Assembly: GCA_963575715.1 (NCBI GenBank) | Contig: CAUYTW010000308.1 | Coordinates: 1 to 59,386 of the forward strand | Direction: 5' to 3' | DNA: 59,386 nt | From: Gammaproteobacteria bacterium | GTDB lineage: Bacteria; Pseudomonadota; Gammaproteobacteria; CAIRSR01 | Shown: positions 9,003 through 17,808 of the stretch, piece after piece | Position numbering within the stretch: the stretch's first letter is position 1 | Layout of the letters: each line of letters begins with the position of its first letter | Program-made: the position numbers and the translations under genes | Notes under the pieces: generated by a model | Database searches by the model: none | The model's input: the letters and a program-made list of their open reading frames with translations, nothing else | What the model was told of the DNA's origin: nothing

Positions 9003-11426
9003 ATGCCCTCTCCCTGCCAGTCGTTGATTAAAATTTTGCGTACCGTCCGCCGTCCGGGTGAGTTTTACACCACGGGCAGCGTTGATTTTTTCATGCCGCG
9101 AATTGAAGTGGAGGGAATCGGTCCCCTTTCGTTGCCGCTGCCGGCGGTGCAGGCCGAGCAACTCATCACGCTCGCCGAACCCGCGCCATACGGTCGGGGA
9201 GAAGATACCCTGGTTGATACCAATGTCAGACGAACTTGGCAGGTCGATGCCGGGCGTGTTCGCATTGAGGGGCGGAATTGGGCACAAACGCTGGAGAATA
9301 TTGTTGCCCGGAGTGCCGCCGGTCTTGGAGTGGATGACCCGGTAGTCGCTGAGTTCTATAAACTCCTGGTATATGACGCAGGGAGTTTTTTTGTTTCCCA
9401 TCGAGATACCGAGAAATCACCTGGGATGTTCGCAACTCTCGTTATCGTATTGCCTTCAATCTACACCGGTGGTGAATTGATCGTGCGTCATCGGGATCAC
9501 GAAGTGCGGCTTGATCTGTATAGATCCGAGCCTTCCGAGGCCGCCTTCGCTGCATTCTATGCCGATTGCGTCCACGAGGTGTTGCCGATTACCAGTGGCT
9601 GTCGATTAACGCTGATTTATAACCTCGTGCGTAAAGGCAAGACACAACTCCTTGAACCTCCGCGCTATGACAGCCAGCTGAAACAAGCAACCGCGCTATT
9701 GCGACGTTGGGTTGAAGAACGACGAGACACCATTGATAAAGATCACCGCGAAAATGCAAGCGCAGATACGATTAAAAACGATTTGAGTGAGGAAGACCTG
9801 GAAGAGGACGACAATGTAATTGATGAAGACCGCCCTGCTGAAAAACTTATTTATATCCTTGAACATGCTTATACACCGGTAGAACTTTCTTTCGCATCGT
9901 TGAAAGGCGCAGATGCAGCCGTAGCTCCGGTATTGGTTGAGGCTGCGCGGGCGGCTAATTGCGAACTTTATCTGGCGTTGGCCACCATTGCCGAAAATGG
10001 CAACGCTGAACATGTTTATAACTCACGTTCCCAGAGCCGTTGGCATCATTCCTATGACGAAGATGACGAGGAAAATGAAGAAAATGACGCGGAAAACTTC
10101 ACAGTTGATGAAGTTATTGAACGCGAAGAACAACTCTCAGAATGGTGCCATCCCGACGATAGCCGCTTGGAAATAGGGGCGCTGCCTTTCCACGAGTCGG
10201 AATTGTGTCCAACCGACGCCTTCCAGGGCAGCAAACCCTGCGAGCTGCACTTCCACGAGGCTACGGGTAACGAAGGCGCATCCTTTGAACGTACCTATCG
10301 CCGCGCGGCGTTGGTGCTGTGGCCGCGCGAACGGAACCTCGCAGTCATCAACCAAGGCGGCTTAAGGGTGACAATACCTTATCTGAATGCATTGACGACG
10401 AAGTGGGTAGCAACGGGCAAAACTCAGGAATCCATCGCGTGGCACCGCGCTCATGTCCTCGCTGGATACATGCTGCGCGATTGGCCGCGTCCGCCGAGTT
10501 ATCACTCATATTGGCAATCACCGACACCCAGTCACGCGGCCAGTATGCTCGATATCTTGGTGCGATTGGATGACACCGCGAGCATTGATGCCTTTCTGAG
10601 CCAGATTTCGGCAACCGGTGTTTATGATGGGAGTGAAAATAAGGAAATAACACGCGCCATTGCACGGTTACCGCCGCAACGGGCCGCGAAATTAATTGAA
10701 CGAATCATTGCCACGAATGCCACTCATTATCTAAAAGCCTGCGGTAATCTGCTGGCATTGTGCGCCGCCGAAGACAGCAGCATCGACTTCCAGCCAGCAG
10801 CCGCCGCGTTTATCGCCTCCCTCCCTGGAGACCCGGCACGCGCACCGAAAACGGCCTGGCGGCAATCATCCTCTCCCACCGTCGCTCCTGAGGTCATTGC
10901 CGATCTCCTGATTACCCTTGGCCGTATAAATGTCACCGTGCTGGCCAATCGTACCGTGGAGCACTTATTGGCTTGGCCCAAGACTTTCTCAATCGATGAC
11001 GTGCTCATCCCAGTCGCGCTTCGTTTGATGAAAACCTCCGTAACTCGGTCGCTTACTGCGACGCTTCGCCTGCGGGCCATTGCGTTGGATCATCTACGAC
11101 GGCGTATTGCCGAACCTTTGGAACCACCGCGTGATTGGGCGCGCGCCAACTCCCTGTCTTGCAAGTGTCGTCATTGCGTGGAGCTTGCCCGTTTTCTCGC
11201 TGACCCAGAATCTCGGTCCTGGAACTTCAAAGCTGCTGAAAGCGATCGCGGTCATGTACAGGGGGTAATCCAACATCACGCCTGCGATCTGAATTGCACC
11301 ACCGAGCGTCGTGGTCGTCCCTATACTCTACAATGCGTTAAAAACCAGGCCAGCTACGAGCGGCGTGTTCAGCAACGCGAAAAAGACATTACCGAACGAA
11401 ATCTTTTGGAAGGGTCGAACGGTTGA
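9003..11426 (+). CDS. Large 2OG-Fe(II) dioxygenase-like protein
   Basis: This 807-residue protein has an N-terminal domain resembling prolyl-4-hydroxylase-type 2-oxoglutarate/Fe(II) oxygenases. The iron facial triad can be read as H133-x-D135 (SHRDTEK) and H191 (CVHEVLP), with the oxoglutarate-binding arginine at R201 (GCRLTLIYN). TGGELIVRH between them is the usual strand. Two very acidic linkers follow (about 255-280 and 348-370, rich in E and D). A helical C-terminal region of some 400 residues may form HEAT-like repeats, and a cysteine pair lies in SCKCRHC near the end. The substrate is unknown; family members hydroxylate proteins or small molecules. No partner gene is evident. The start at 9003 is plausible but has only a weak ribosome site. 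Confidence 0.75.
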   Translation: MPSPCQSLIKILRTVRRPGEFYTTGSVDFFMPRIEVEGIGPLSLPLPAVQAEQLITLAEPAPYGRGEDTLVDTNVRRTWQVDAGRVRIEGRNWAQTLENIVARSAAGLGVDDPVVAEFYKLLVYDAGSFFVSHRDTEKSPGMFATLVIVLPSIYTGGELIVRHRDHEVRLDLYRSEPSEAAFAAFYADCVHEVLPITSGCRLTLIYNLVRKGKTQLLEPPRYDSQLKQATALLRRWVEERRDTIDKDHRENASADTIKNDLSEEDLEEDDNVIDEDRPAEKLIYILEHAYTPVELSFASLKGADAAVAPVLVEAARAANCELYLALATIAENGNAEHVYNSRSQSRWHHSYDEDDEENEENDAENFTVDEVIEREEQLSEWCHPDDSRLEIGALPFHESELCPTDAFQGSKPCELHFHEATGNEGASFERTYRRAALVLWPRERNLAVINQGGLRVTIPYLNALTTKWVATGKTQESIAWHRAHVLAGYMLRDWPRPPSYHSYWQSPTPSHAASMLDILVRLDDTASIDAFLSQISATGVYDGSENKEITRAIARLPPQRAAKLIERIIATNATHYLKACGNLLALCAAEDSSIDFQPAAAAFIASLPGDPARAPKTAWRQSSSPTVAPEVIADLLITLGRINVTVLANRTVEHLLAWPKTFSIDDVLIPVALRLMKTSVTRSLTATLRLRAIALDHLRRRIAEPLEPPRDWARANSLSCKCRHCVELARFLADPESRSWNFKAAESDRGHVQGVIQHHACDLNCTTERRGRPYTLQCVKNQASYERRVQQREKDITERNLLEGSNG

Positions 11427-11484
11427 CACTCTCGTCATGAACCACACTGCTAAAACAAGCGTACCGAAAGGCTCCGTCACAAGG

Positions 11485-11513
11485 CCTGTAAGGGCTGACA
11501 GCCGGGAAAGACC
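11485..11513 (+). repeat. Dispersed 29-bp repeat, copy 2 (loose)
   Basis: GGCTGACAGCCGGGAAAGA is shared with the copies at 8111-8139 and 19916-19944. The rest of the 11427-11590 gap shows only a small GAGGACGGCGCTTCCTC-type inverted repeat. Confidence 0.45.
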
Positions 11514-11590
11514 AGCAACTTCAACTTCAAAAAAGGAGGACGGCGCTTCCTCATAATGGCTAATGCCGGGGGTTTCCGCGCCGAATTTGC

Positions 11591-12652
11591 ATGAACATTG
11601 ATGAATCCATCGCTAACGAACGCATTCTCATCGTTGACGATGAACCGATAAACCTCAAGCTGCTGGGTAACATGCTGAGTAGTCAAGGCTACCAGGAGCT
11701 AGTGATAGTGGATGACCCACGCGAGGTTGTTGACCTCTATTTAACGGCACGGCCCGATCTCATTTTGCTTGACATCAATATGCCGTATCTGGATGGCTAT
11801 CAGGTGATGGAACAATTAAAAAAGTTGAATGATCCACTGCTGCCACCCATCGTTATCCTCACCGCCCACTATAATAAGGAGCATCTGCTGCGGGCGTTGG
11901 CAGCCGGCGCACGGGATTTTGTCTCCAAACCATTTGATCGTAATGAATTATTGATGCGGGTGCGCAACCTACTGGATGCACAGCGGGTACATCGTCTGAT
12001 GCACGATCAAAAAAATTTATTGGAAAAAATGGTGCTGGAACGTACCGAGGAATTGTGTCGCACCCGATTGCAAGTGGTCCAGTGGCTGGGCCGGGCAGCG
12101 GAATACCGCGACGAGGAAACCGGTAAGCACATCCTGCGCATGAGTCACATGTCGGCGCTGATTGCCCACGCTGCTGGTTGGAGTCAGGCTGACCATGAGC
12201 TGATCCTCCATGCTAGTCCGATGCACGACATCGGTAAAATCGGCATTCCCGACGCGATTCTTCTTAAACCGGGAAAATTCGAGCCGCGTGAGTGGGAGAT
12301 TATGAAGACCCATACCACCATCGGCGGTAAACTGCTAGATGGTGACGACTCAGACTTGATGCACATGGCGCGTGATATCGCGCTTACTCATCACGAAAAA
12401 TGGGATGGTAGCGGTTATCCTCATGGATTGGTCGGCATCGCCATTCCTCAAGCTGGTCGCATCGCGGCGCTGGCCGACGTATTTGATGCCTTGACTTCAG
12501 TAAGACCTTATAAAAAAGCCTGGACAGTTGAGGCAGCGGTGAAATTAATCCAAGAAAATCGTGGTAGCCATTTCGATCCTGATTTAGTCGAAGTCTTTAT
12601 TGGTGAATTGCCCGGCATTTTGAAAATTCGTGAACAGTTTTCTGAAGAATAA
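11591..12652 (+). CDS. RpfG-type response regulator with HD-GYP domain
   Basis: This is a two-domain regulator of 353 residues. The receiver domain (about 8-130) has the acidic pair in VDDEP, phospho-acceptor D61 in LILLDINMP, a conserved T in VILTA and K in SKPF. A short coiled coil leads to an HD-GYP phosphodiesterase domain (about 155-345) with HILRMSHM, H212/D213 in HDIGKIGIPD, and HHEKWDGSGYPHG. All catalytic residues are present, so phosphorylation-controlled c-di-GMP hydrolysis is likely. No histidine kinase gene is adjacent; the partner must be elsewhere. Confidence 0.95.
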   Translation: MNIDESIANERILIVDDEPINLKLLGNMLSSQGYQELVIVDDPREVVDLYLTARPDLILLDINMPYLDGYQVMEQLKKLNDPLLPPIVILTAHYNKEHLLRALAAGARDFVSKPFDRNELLMRVRNLLDAQRVHRLMHDQKNLLEKMVLERTEELCRTRLQVVQWLGRAAEYRDEETGKHILRMSHMSALIAHAAGWSQADHELILHASPMHDIGKIGIPDAILLKPGKFEPREWEIMKTHTTIGGKLLDGDDSDLMHMARDIALTHHEKWDGSGYPHGLVGIAIPQAGRIAALADVFDALTSVRPYKKAWTVEAAVKLIQENRGSHFDPDLVEVFIGELPGILKIREQFSEE

Positions 12653-12792
12653 ATAAAAAATTATTACTCATCGATCTTTAGAGATCGAAGGGACTTGTAG
12701 GGTGATTCGCAATAAACGAAATAGCACGCAAACAAGTTGATATCCAAATGGCCAGATATCCAAAAGGACGGAAAAAATCGTCCTCTTTCCTC

Positions 12793-12818
12793 CCCGCTCT
12801 AAAAGGTGGGATTTTTTT
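12793..12818 (+). terminator. Possible intrinsic terminator
   Basis: CCCGC, a short AU-rich loop and GTGGG form a five-pair stem with one wobble pair, followed by ATTTTTTT. It lies downstream of the RpfG-type gene and upstream of the small exported protein. The stem is weak, so this is tentative. Confidence 0.4.
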
Positions 12819-12855
12819 GGGGCGCTTAATGAATTTTTTCTGTTGCAAATTTCAT

Positions 12856-13167
12856 ATGTCAACATATTTATTTGATAATTCGTTTTTCATTAATAGGCAT
12901 TACACCTCTGTCATCGTCTTGCTCGCTGTCGTGGTTGGCCTGAATGGCAGTGTTGTTTTCGCTGCTGGAAACGAATCTAAGTGTCGTCAATGGGCCTTGG
13001 AGGACGGCGTGCCAGCGGTTCAAATCGCCAGTTACATTCAAGAATGTATCGCTGATCAGGCAGCCCCTCCCGAACCATATCCAGTTACTGTTCGCAATGA
13101 AAATTCTCAAGAAAAAAATAGTGAATCCATGGAAGCTGCGCATTCCTGGAAAGGCGCTGAAAAGTAG
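12856..13167 (+). CDS. Small exported protein, unknown
   Basis: From the ATG at 12856 this frame gives 103 residues. An N-terminal hydrophobic segment (TSVIVLLAVVVGLNGSVVFA) ends in a likely signal-peptidase site. A short mature part follows with two cysteines spaced for a disulfide (CRQWALEDG and YIQECIA) and a polar tail. The tail overlaps the start of the glycosyltransferase gene in another frame by 71 bases. Longer starts at 12748 and 12829 exist but would run through or next to the terminator-like hairpin. I recognise no family. The signal peptide and cysteine pair favour a real gene, but the overlap leaves doubt. Confidence 0.5.
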   Translation: MSTYLFDNSFFINRHYTSVIVLLAVVVGLNGSVVFAAGNESKCRQWALEDGVPAVQIASYIQECIADQAAPPEPYPVTVRNENSQEKNSESMEAAHSWKGAEK

Positions 13168-15691
13168 CAAAAATCCCTCTACCCTGAATAACGCTGTGCT
13201 GATCAACGAAATGCTGATCTTGCAACAACAAGTGCAGGATATGCGTGATGAGCGTGCGCGATACGAAACGAGGCTTGATTGGCTTGAAAAGAAATTGGAT
13301 AAAACCCGTGATGAATTGGCGCGAGTTCGCTACGGTACCCGTCAAGGATTCAAGGCACGGTTAAGAAAATTATTTCGTGGTTGGAATCGTGATTGCTATT
13401 ATTTTGAATTCCATCCGGCCCATGATGTCATGGCAGAAGATGCAGCTGCGGGGCTTTGGCGGTCGGTGGGAGATGATCCTTATTTTGAATTAATACCCGC
13501 GCTAGGTCGCTATCCAGTCGGATGGGTTTTGTTGAGAGGTCATTTATTACGGGAAAAAAGTGAATATAAAACAAATTATGACACTAAACTCTATATTGAT
13601 CGTGGTCAGGGATACCTGGAAAAAATCGCTTTGACTATACCGGTCACACAACGAGGCGTCATACTTGAATTAATTTATTTGCCACGCACAGTACGCGGCT
13701 TACGTTGGGATCCGCTTGATTATCCCGGCAGGTTTAAGCAAGCCCCGTTGGTGATGACACAAGTAGGAATGCTGGAACAAAAATGGCGGATGTGGCGTCG
13801 GGTTAGCAGCTCGCTGCTAAACAAATCAAGGTGGGCATGTAAAAGCGTGGGGTTAACTTGGTGGCGTGCGCTGGTTGACCTAAAAGCAGCTTATCGTGCG
13901 GCAGGATGTTTGCGCGCCCATAAACCATTAGCATCGCATTATGATGCTTGGGACGCGTGGGTTGAAAATTTCGATACCGTAACGGAAGATGATAGAAACG
14001 CGATTCGCGCACACATGAAAACGTTCGTGGAAAGGCCATTAATTTCCATTCTCATGCCTGTCTATAACACGCCGGAAAATTTTTTAATCAAGGCAATTGA
14101 TTCCGTGCGCAAGCAGATCTATCCCAATTGGGAATTATGTATCGCTGATGATGCTTCTACTAAGCCGCGCATACGTCTTTTATTAGAGCAATACCGTGAC
14201 CTCGATCCACGAATAAAAATTATATTTCGCGCACGCAATGGCCATATTTCAGCAGCATCCAACAGCGCCCTGGATATTGCTCAAGGTCGATTCGTCGCAT
14301 TGCTCGATCATGATGATGAGCTTGCGGAGTACGCGCTTTATCGGGTGGTTGTCGAGATTAATCGCTACCGGGATGCGAAGGTTATTTATAGCGATGAAGA
14401 TATGCTTGATCTACATGGACAGCGATGCAATCCACATTTCAAATCCGATTGGAATCCAGAATTATTTTATTCGCATAATTATATTACCCATTTGAGTGTA
14501 ATCGAAATGGATTTATTGCGCACGGTGGGTGGTTTCCGTCCGGGAACCGAGGGTGCGCAGGATTATGATTTGTTGTTACGTTGCACGACAGCGATAAATC
14601 CAGGGCAGATTAGACATATTCCTGAAATTCTTTATCATTGGCGGATATTAGAGGGATCGACGGCATCGGACGCAACAGAAAAACCATATACGGTAAATGC
14701 AGGGCTAAAATCGCTCCGTGATCATTTTTCTAAGGTTGATGCCGCAATTACCGTAACGAATGGTGTGTCGCCAAATTTTTATCGTGTTAGTTATCCCTTG
14801 CCCAATCCGGCGCCCAAGGTTACCTTAATCGTACCTACACGCAATGGCTATGAATTTTTATTTCGGTGTATTTCCAGTCTGTTACAAAAGACACGATACT
14901 CAAATTATGATATACTGATTGTCGATAATCAGTCGGATGATGTACAAACGTTAAATTATTTCAGTGTAATAAGTAAAAATACCCAAGTTCGAATTATCGA
15001 ATATGACCATCCGTTCAATTTTTCTGCTATCAATAATCATGCTGCCCGCCAAGCTGAGGGAACGATACTGGGATTTATCAATAATGATGTAGAAGTTTTG
15101 GAAGAAAATTGGCTAAATGAAATGGTGTCCTTGGCATGTCGAGGCGATATTGGCGTTGTCGGAGCCAAATTATTATATGGTGACGGAAAAATTCAGCATG
15201 GCGGCGTGATTATGGGCCTTGGTGGCTATGCGGCTCACGCGCACCGTGGCTTGCCGGGTGATCATCCCGGGTATTTCATGCGGCTTAAACTAACCCAGGC
15301 ATTATCAGGAGTGACCGCAGCGTGTTGTTTAGTACGCAAAGAAATTTTTGATCAGCTTGGCGGCTTTGAGGAAAAAGGTTTAGCGATTGCCTACAATGAC
15401 GTGGATTTTTGTTTGCGAGTACGGGAAGCGGGCTATCGCAATGTATGGACGCCACATGCGATTTTGTATCATCATGAATCAGCCACCCGTGGCTGCGAGG
15501 AAACTTCGGAAAAACAAGCCCGGTTTAACCGCGAAAAAGCCTTTCTTAAAAGGCGATGGGGCGGAATTCTCATGAATGATCCCTATTACAATCCTAATCT
15601 TACTCTGGATAACGAACATTTCTCTATCGCTGATCGTCCACGAATAGAACGTTCCTGGAAACACTTCTTAAATAAGCCTGTCTTATTATAA
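13097..15691 (+). CDS. Two-domain family 2 glycosyltransferase
   Basis: This is a large glycosyltransferase of 864 residues from the ATG at 13097. A coiled-coil stretch (INEMLILQQQVQDMRDERAR) leads to a unique region. The first GT-A/GT2 domain follows (PLISILMPVYNTPENF, ALLDHDDELAEYA, VIYSDEDMLD), then a second (PKVTLIVPTRNGYEF, ILIVDNQSDD, GFINNDVEVLEENWL, NDVDFCLRVREAGYRN). Both domains keep the aspartate-rich nucleotide-sugar and metal motifs. Proteins of this build extend O-antigen or other surface polysaccharides from the cytosolic side. An in-frame start 51 codons upstream (12944) would duplicate coding sequence of the small exported protein and looks less natural. It sits directly before a Wza-like gene. 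Confidence 0.88.
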   Translation: MKILKKKIVNPWKLRIPGKALKSSKNPSTLNNAVLINEMLILQQQVQDMRDERARYETRLDWLEKKLDKTRDELARVRYGTRQGFKARLRKLFRGWNRDCYYFEFHPAHDVMAEDAAAGLWRSVGDDPYFELIPALGRYPVGWVLLRGHLLREKSEYKTNYDTKLYIDRGQGYLEKIALTIPVTQRGVILELIYLPRTVRGLRWDPLDYPGRFKQAPLVMTQVGMLEQKWRMWRRVSSSLLNKSRWACKSVGLTWWRALVDLKAAYRAAGCLRAHKPLASHYDAWDAWVENFDTVTEDDRNAIRAHMKTFVERPLISILMPVYNTPENFLIKAIDSVRKQIYPNWELCIADDASTKPRIRLLLEQYRDLDPRIKIIFRARNGHISAASNSALDIAQGRFVALLDHDDELAEYALYRVVVEINRYRDAKVIYSDEDMLDLHGQRCNPHFKSDWNPELFYSHNYITHLSVIEMDLLRTVGGFRPGTEGAQDYDLLLRCTTAINPGQIRHIPEILYHWRILEGSTASDATEKPYTVNAGLKSLRDHFSKVDAAITVTNGVSPNFYRVSYPLPNPAPKVTLIVPTRNGYEFLFRCISSLLQKTRYSNYDILIVDNQSDDVQTLNYFSVISKNTQVRIIEYDHPFNFSAINNHAARQAEGTILGFINNDVEVLEENWLNEMVSLACRGDIGVVGAKLLYGDGKIQHGGVIMGLGGYAAHAHRGLPGDHPGYFMRLKLTQALSGVTAACCLVRKEIFDQLGGFEEKGLAIAYNDVDFCLRVREAGYRNVWTPHAILYHHESATRGCEETSEKQARFNREKAFLKRRWGGILMNDPYYNPNLTLDNEHFSIADRPRIERSWKHFLNKPVLL

Positions 15692-15725
15692 ACGAACTGA
15701 ACTTTTGCTCTTGGAAATAATCATT

Positions 15726-16904
15726 GTGCATTTGTGTTCCCGTGGAATAATCCTTTTGCTTTTCATTTTGGAAGTTGGCGCTGTGATTTCTGGATGTGCT
15801 ACCTCTTCCAGTAATTTTGTTCCTGCGGCTGGTCCTAGCGTTGCGGAAATTATAAAGCAGCCGGAAGTTGCGCCACCGATTCCTGTAGTAGAGATCGATG
15901 ATACTGTTGCGCGTAGAATACTAGCCGCGCAAAAACGCACTGTATTTTCGGAAATGCTGCCCGATAATGCGCCGCCAAAATATATTGTTGGTCTGGGCGA
16001 TGTATTGGAGGTATCGATTTGGGAAGCGCCACCCGCTATGCTTTTTGGTGGTCCCATTTTGGACCCGCGCGCCGGAATGGCTGCTTCGCGGGCGGTCAGT
16101 TTTCCCGAGCAAATGGTGGGAGTAAATGGCACCATTAATATCCCTTTCGCGGGTATGGTGCCGGTGACCGGCAAGTCTTTAGGGCAAATCGAAGACGAAA
16201 TAGTCAAGCGGCTTACGGGCAAGGCCAATCAACCCCAAGTTTTGGTACGAATTACTCATAATGTGAGTTCCAATGTGACGGTGGTTGGCGAAGTGGCACA
16301 AAGCGTGCGGATACCGCTGACCGCCAAGGGGGAACGTCTGCTGGATGCTTTGGTGGCTTCTGGTGGAGTGCGCCAGCCCGTGGGCAAGATGACCATTCAG
16401 CTCAGTCGCAATGGTCGAATCTTGGCCATGCCTCTTGAGACTATTATTCAGGATCCCAAGCAAAACGTAATATTACAACCCGGAGATGTGATCATTGCCC
16501 TCTATCAGCCTTTGAGCTTTACCGCGCTGGGTGCGACGGGCAAGAATGAGGAAGTCTATTTTGAAGCGCAAGGTATTTCGTTAGCTCAAGCATTGGGTCG
16601 TATTGGCGGTATTCAAGACACGCGTGCCGATGCGCGGGGAATATTCGTTTTTCGTTTCGAAGATCCACTCGTGGTTGAGTCCAACGGTAAGCCCGTGCAA
16701 CTCACCCCTGAAGGCAAGGCACCCGTGGTGTATCGCGTTGACTTGAAGGATCCGCACAGCTTCCTTGTTGCTCAAAATTTTCCGATGCGGAATAAGGATG
16801 TGGTCTATGTCTCCAACGCCTCGGGGGCTGAATTGCAAAAATTTCTCAATATCCTGACTTCGTCGCTTTTCTCAGTGAATAGCTTGATTACACTGACACG
16901 CTAA
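15726..16904 (+). CDS. Wza-like polysaccharide export lipoprotein (first copy)
   Basis: This is an outer-membrane polysaccharide export protein. From the GTG at 15726 it has 392 residues and a compact lipoprotein signal ending in the lipobox VISGC. A Poly_export domain (YIVGLGDVLEVSIWEAP, then GTINIPFAGMVPVTGKSLGQIEDEIVKRL) is followed by SLBB-type segments (VTVVGEVAQSVRIPL, GERLLDALVASGG) and a final VVYVSNASGAELQKFLN. A TTG at 15705 is an alternative start. It resembles the second Wza-like gene of this window (55773) in plan but not closely in sequence. It is paired with the upstream glycosyltransferase and has no Wzc of its own here. The stop faces the convergent spsF-like gene. Confidence 0.88.
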   Translation: MHLCSRGIILLLFILEVGAVISGCATSSSNFVPAAGPSVAEIIKQPEVAPPIPVVEIDDTVARRILAAQKRTVFSEMLPDNAPPKYIVGLGDVLEVSIWEAPPAMLFGGPILDPRAGMAASRAVSFPEQMVGVNGTINIPFAGMVPVTGKSLGQIEDEIVKRLTGKANQPQVLVRITHNVSSNVTVVGEVAQSVRIPLTAKGERLLDALVASGGVRQPVGKMTIQLSRNGRILAMPLETIIQDPKQNVILQPGDVIIALYQPLSFTALGATGKNEEVYFEAQGISLAQALGRIGGIQDTRADARGIFVFRFEDPLVVESNGKPVQLTPEGKAPVVYRVDLKDPHSFLVAQNFPMRNKDVVYVSNASGAELQKFLNILTSSLFSVNSLITLTR

Positions 16905-16920
16905 ACACAAAACACCGGCA

Positions 16921-17670
16921 TCAACCTTCTGCCAATGATTTTTGTCGTACCTGTCGGTTAATTTCGGCAAGTTCTGGAATCCGTTCAACCACCGCTAATG
17001 CTTCTCGCCAGTTGAAATCGTCGCGGCCATTAAGATGTTGGTAAAGAGTGCGTGTCAACGCCAAGTCTTCGGCGGTATCCACGGTCCAACGCAAATGGCT
17101 GTAATCTTCCTCGGCCACCACCGCGTGTATGCGGAAAATTTCTGGGTGTTGATAAATATAGGGAGTGACATGCACTCGCTCCCACGACGCATGCGCTTCC
17201 TCCCAGGCGCGTTCCAGCGCAGCACGGGTAAAAATTTCGACATCCAAGCCCCGTGGCCAGCATCGAATTTGGGTATTACTCGCGTAATCAACATCGTGGG
17301 CATGAAATTCTGCCACGACGTTATCAATTATTTGTGGGTCGATGAAAGGACAATCGGCGGTGATGCGCACAATTGCTGCCGCATTGGAGGCGGTTGCGGC
17401 GCTGCGATAGCGAGCCAGAACGTCGAGTTCTTCACCACGTAGGCAAGGTACTCCTAGCCGGACACATTCCATGATGATGGCGTCATCTTGAGGGTTGGTA
17501 GTGGTCGCCACCACTACCTGATCTACCCTCCCGGCACGCGCGGCGCGATGAACCACGCGACCGAGCAAAGTATTTCCCGCGATATCCAGTAGCACCTTTC
17601 CAGGAAGTCGGGTGGAATTCAAACGAGCCTGGATAATGATTATCGTGCGCGGAGGTTTTAATTCACCCAT
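16921..17670 (-). CDS. spsF: SpsF/NeuA-type cytidylyltransferase
   Basis: A 249-residue CTP_transf_3 family nucleotidyltransferase, expected to activate an acidic or unusual sugar with CTP for surface polysaccharide. The N-terminal IIIIQARLNSTRLPGKVLLDI is the nucleotide-binding signature of the family. It is followed by LARYRSAATASNAAAIVRITADCPFIDPQII, the metal and sugar site. The length is normal for SpsF. It is convergent with the Wza-like gene, 16 bases between stops. A shortened copy of the 177-bp repeat lies immediately before its ATG (17672-17755) and may carry its promoter or leader. The exact sugar is unknown. Confidence 0.87.
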   Translation of the reverse strand: MGELKPPRTIIIIQARLNSTRLPGKVLLDIAGNTLLGRVVHRAARAGRVDQVVVATTTNPQDDAIIMECVRLGVPCLRGEELDVLARYRSAATASNAAAIVRITADCPFIDPQIIDNVVAEFHAHDVDYASNTQIRCWPRGLDVEIFTRAALERAWEEAHASWERVHVTPYIYQHPEIFRIHAVVAEEDYSHLRWTVDTAEDLALTRTLYQHLNGRDDFNWREALAVVERIPELAEINRQVRQKSLAEG

Positions 17671-17671
17671 G

Positions 17672-17755
17672 TTTCAATCCACATCCACACCCACATCATT
17701 GTCAAATTTAATTAATCCCCCTGAAGGGGGAGGTCTCAAACTAGCAAAAAAATTT
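17672..17755 (+). repeat. 177-bp repeat, internally deleted copy (84 bp)
   Basis: Both ends match the full copies: TTTCAATCC at 17672 and GGTCTCAAACTAGCAAA with AAATTT at the end (17755). The middle, including the CATCGACAG and AACGATGC hairpins, is missing. It separates spsF from the secreted-protein gene. Confidence 0.75.
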
Positions 17756-17808
17756 GATGAGCCTGGATTTCAACAATCATCAATATAATTAATTTCGATT
17801 AGCAACCA

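Noticed and set aside
12944-13096. Longer N-terminus of the double glycosyltransferase
   Set aside because: The extra 51 codons fully overlap the small exported protein and have no homology signal; the ATG at 13097 gives a natural basic start.
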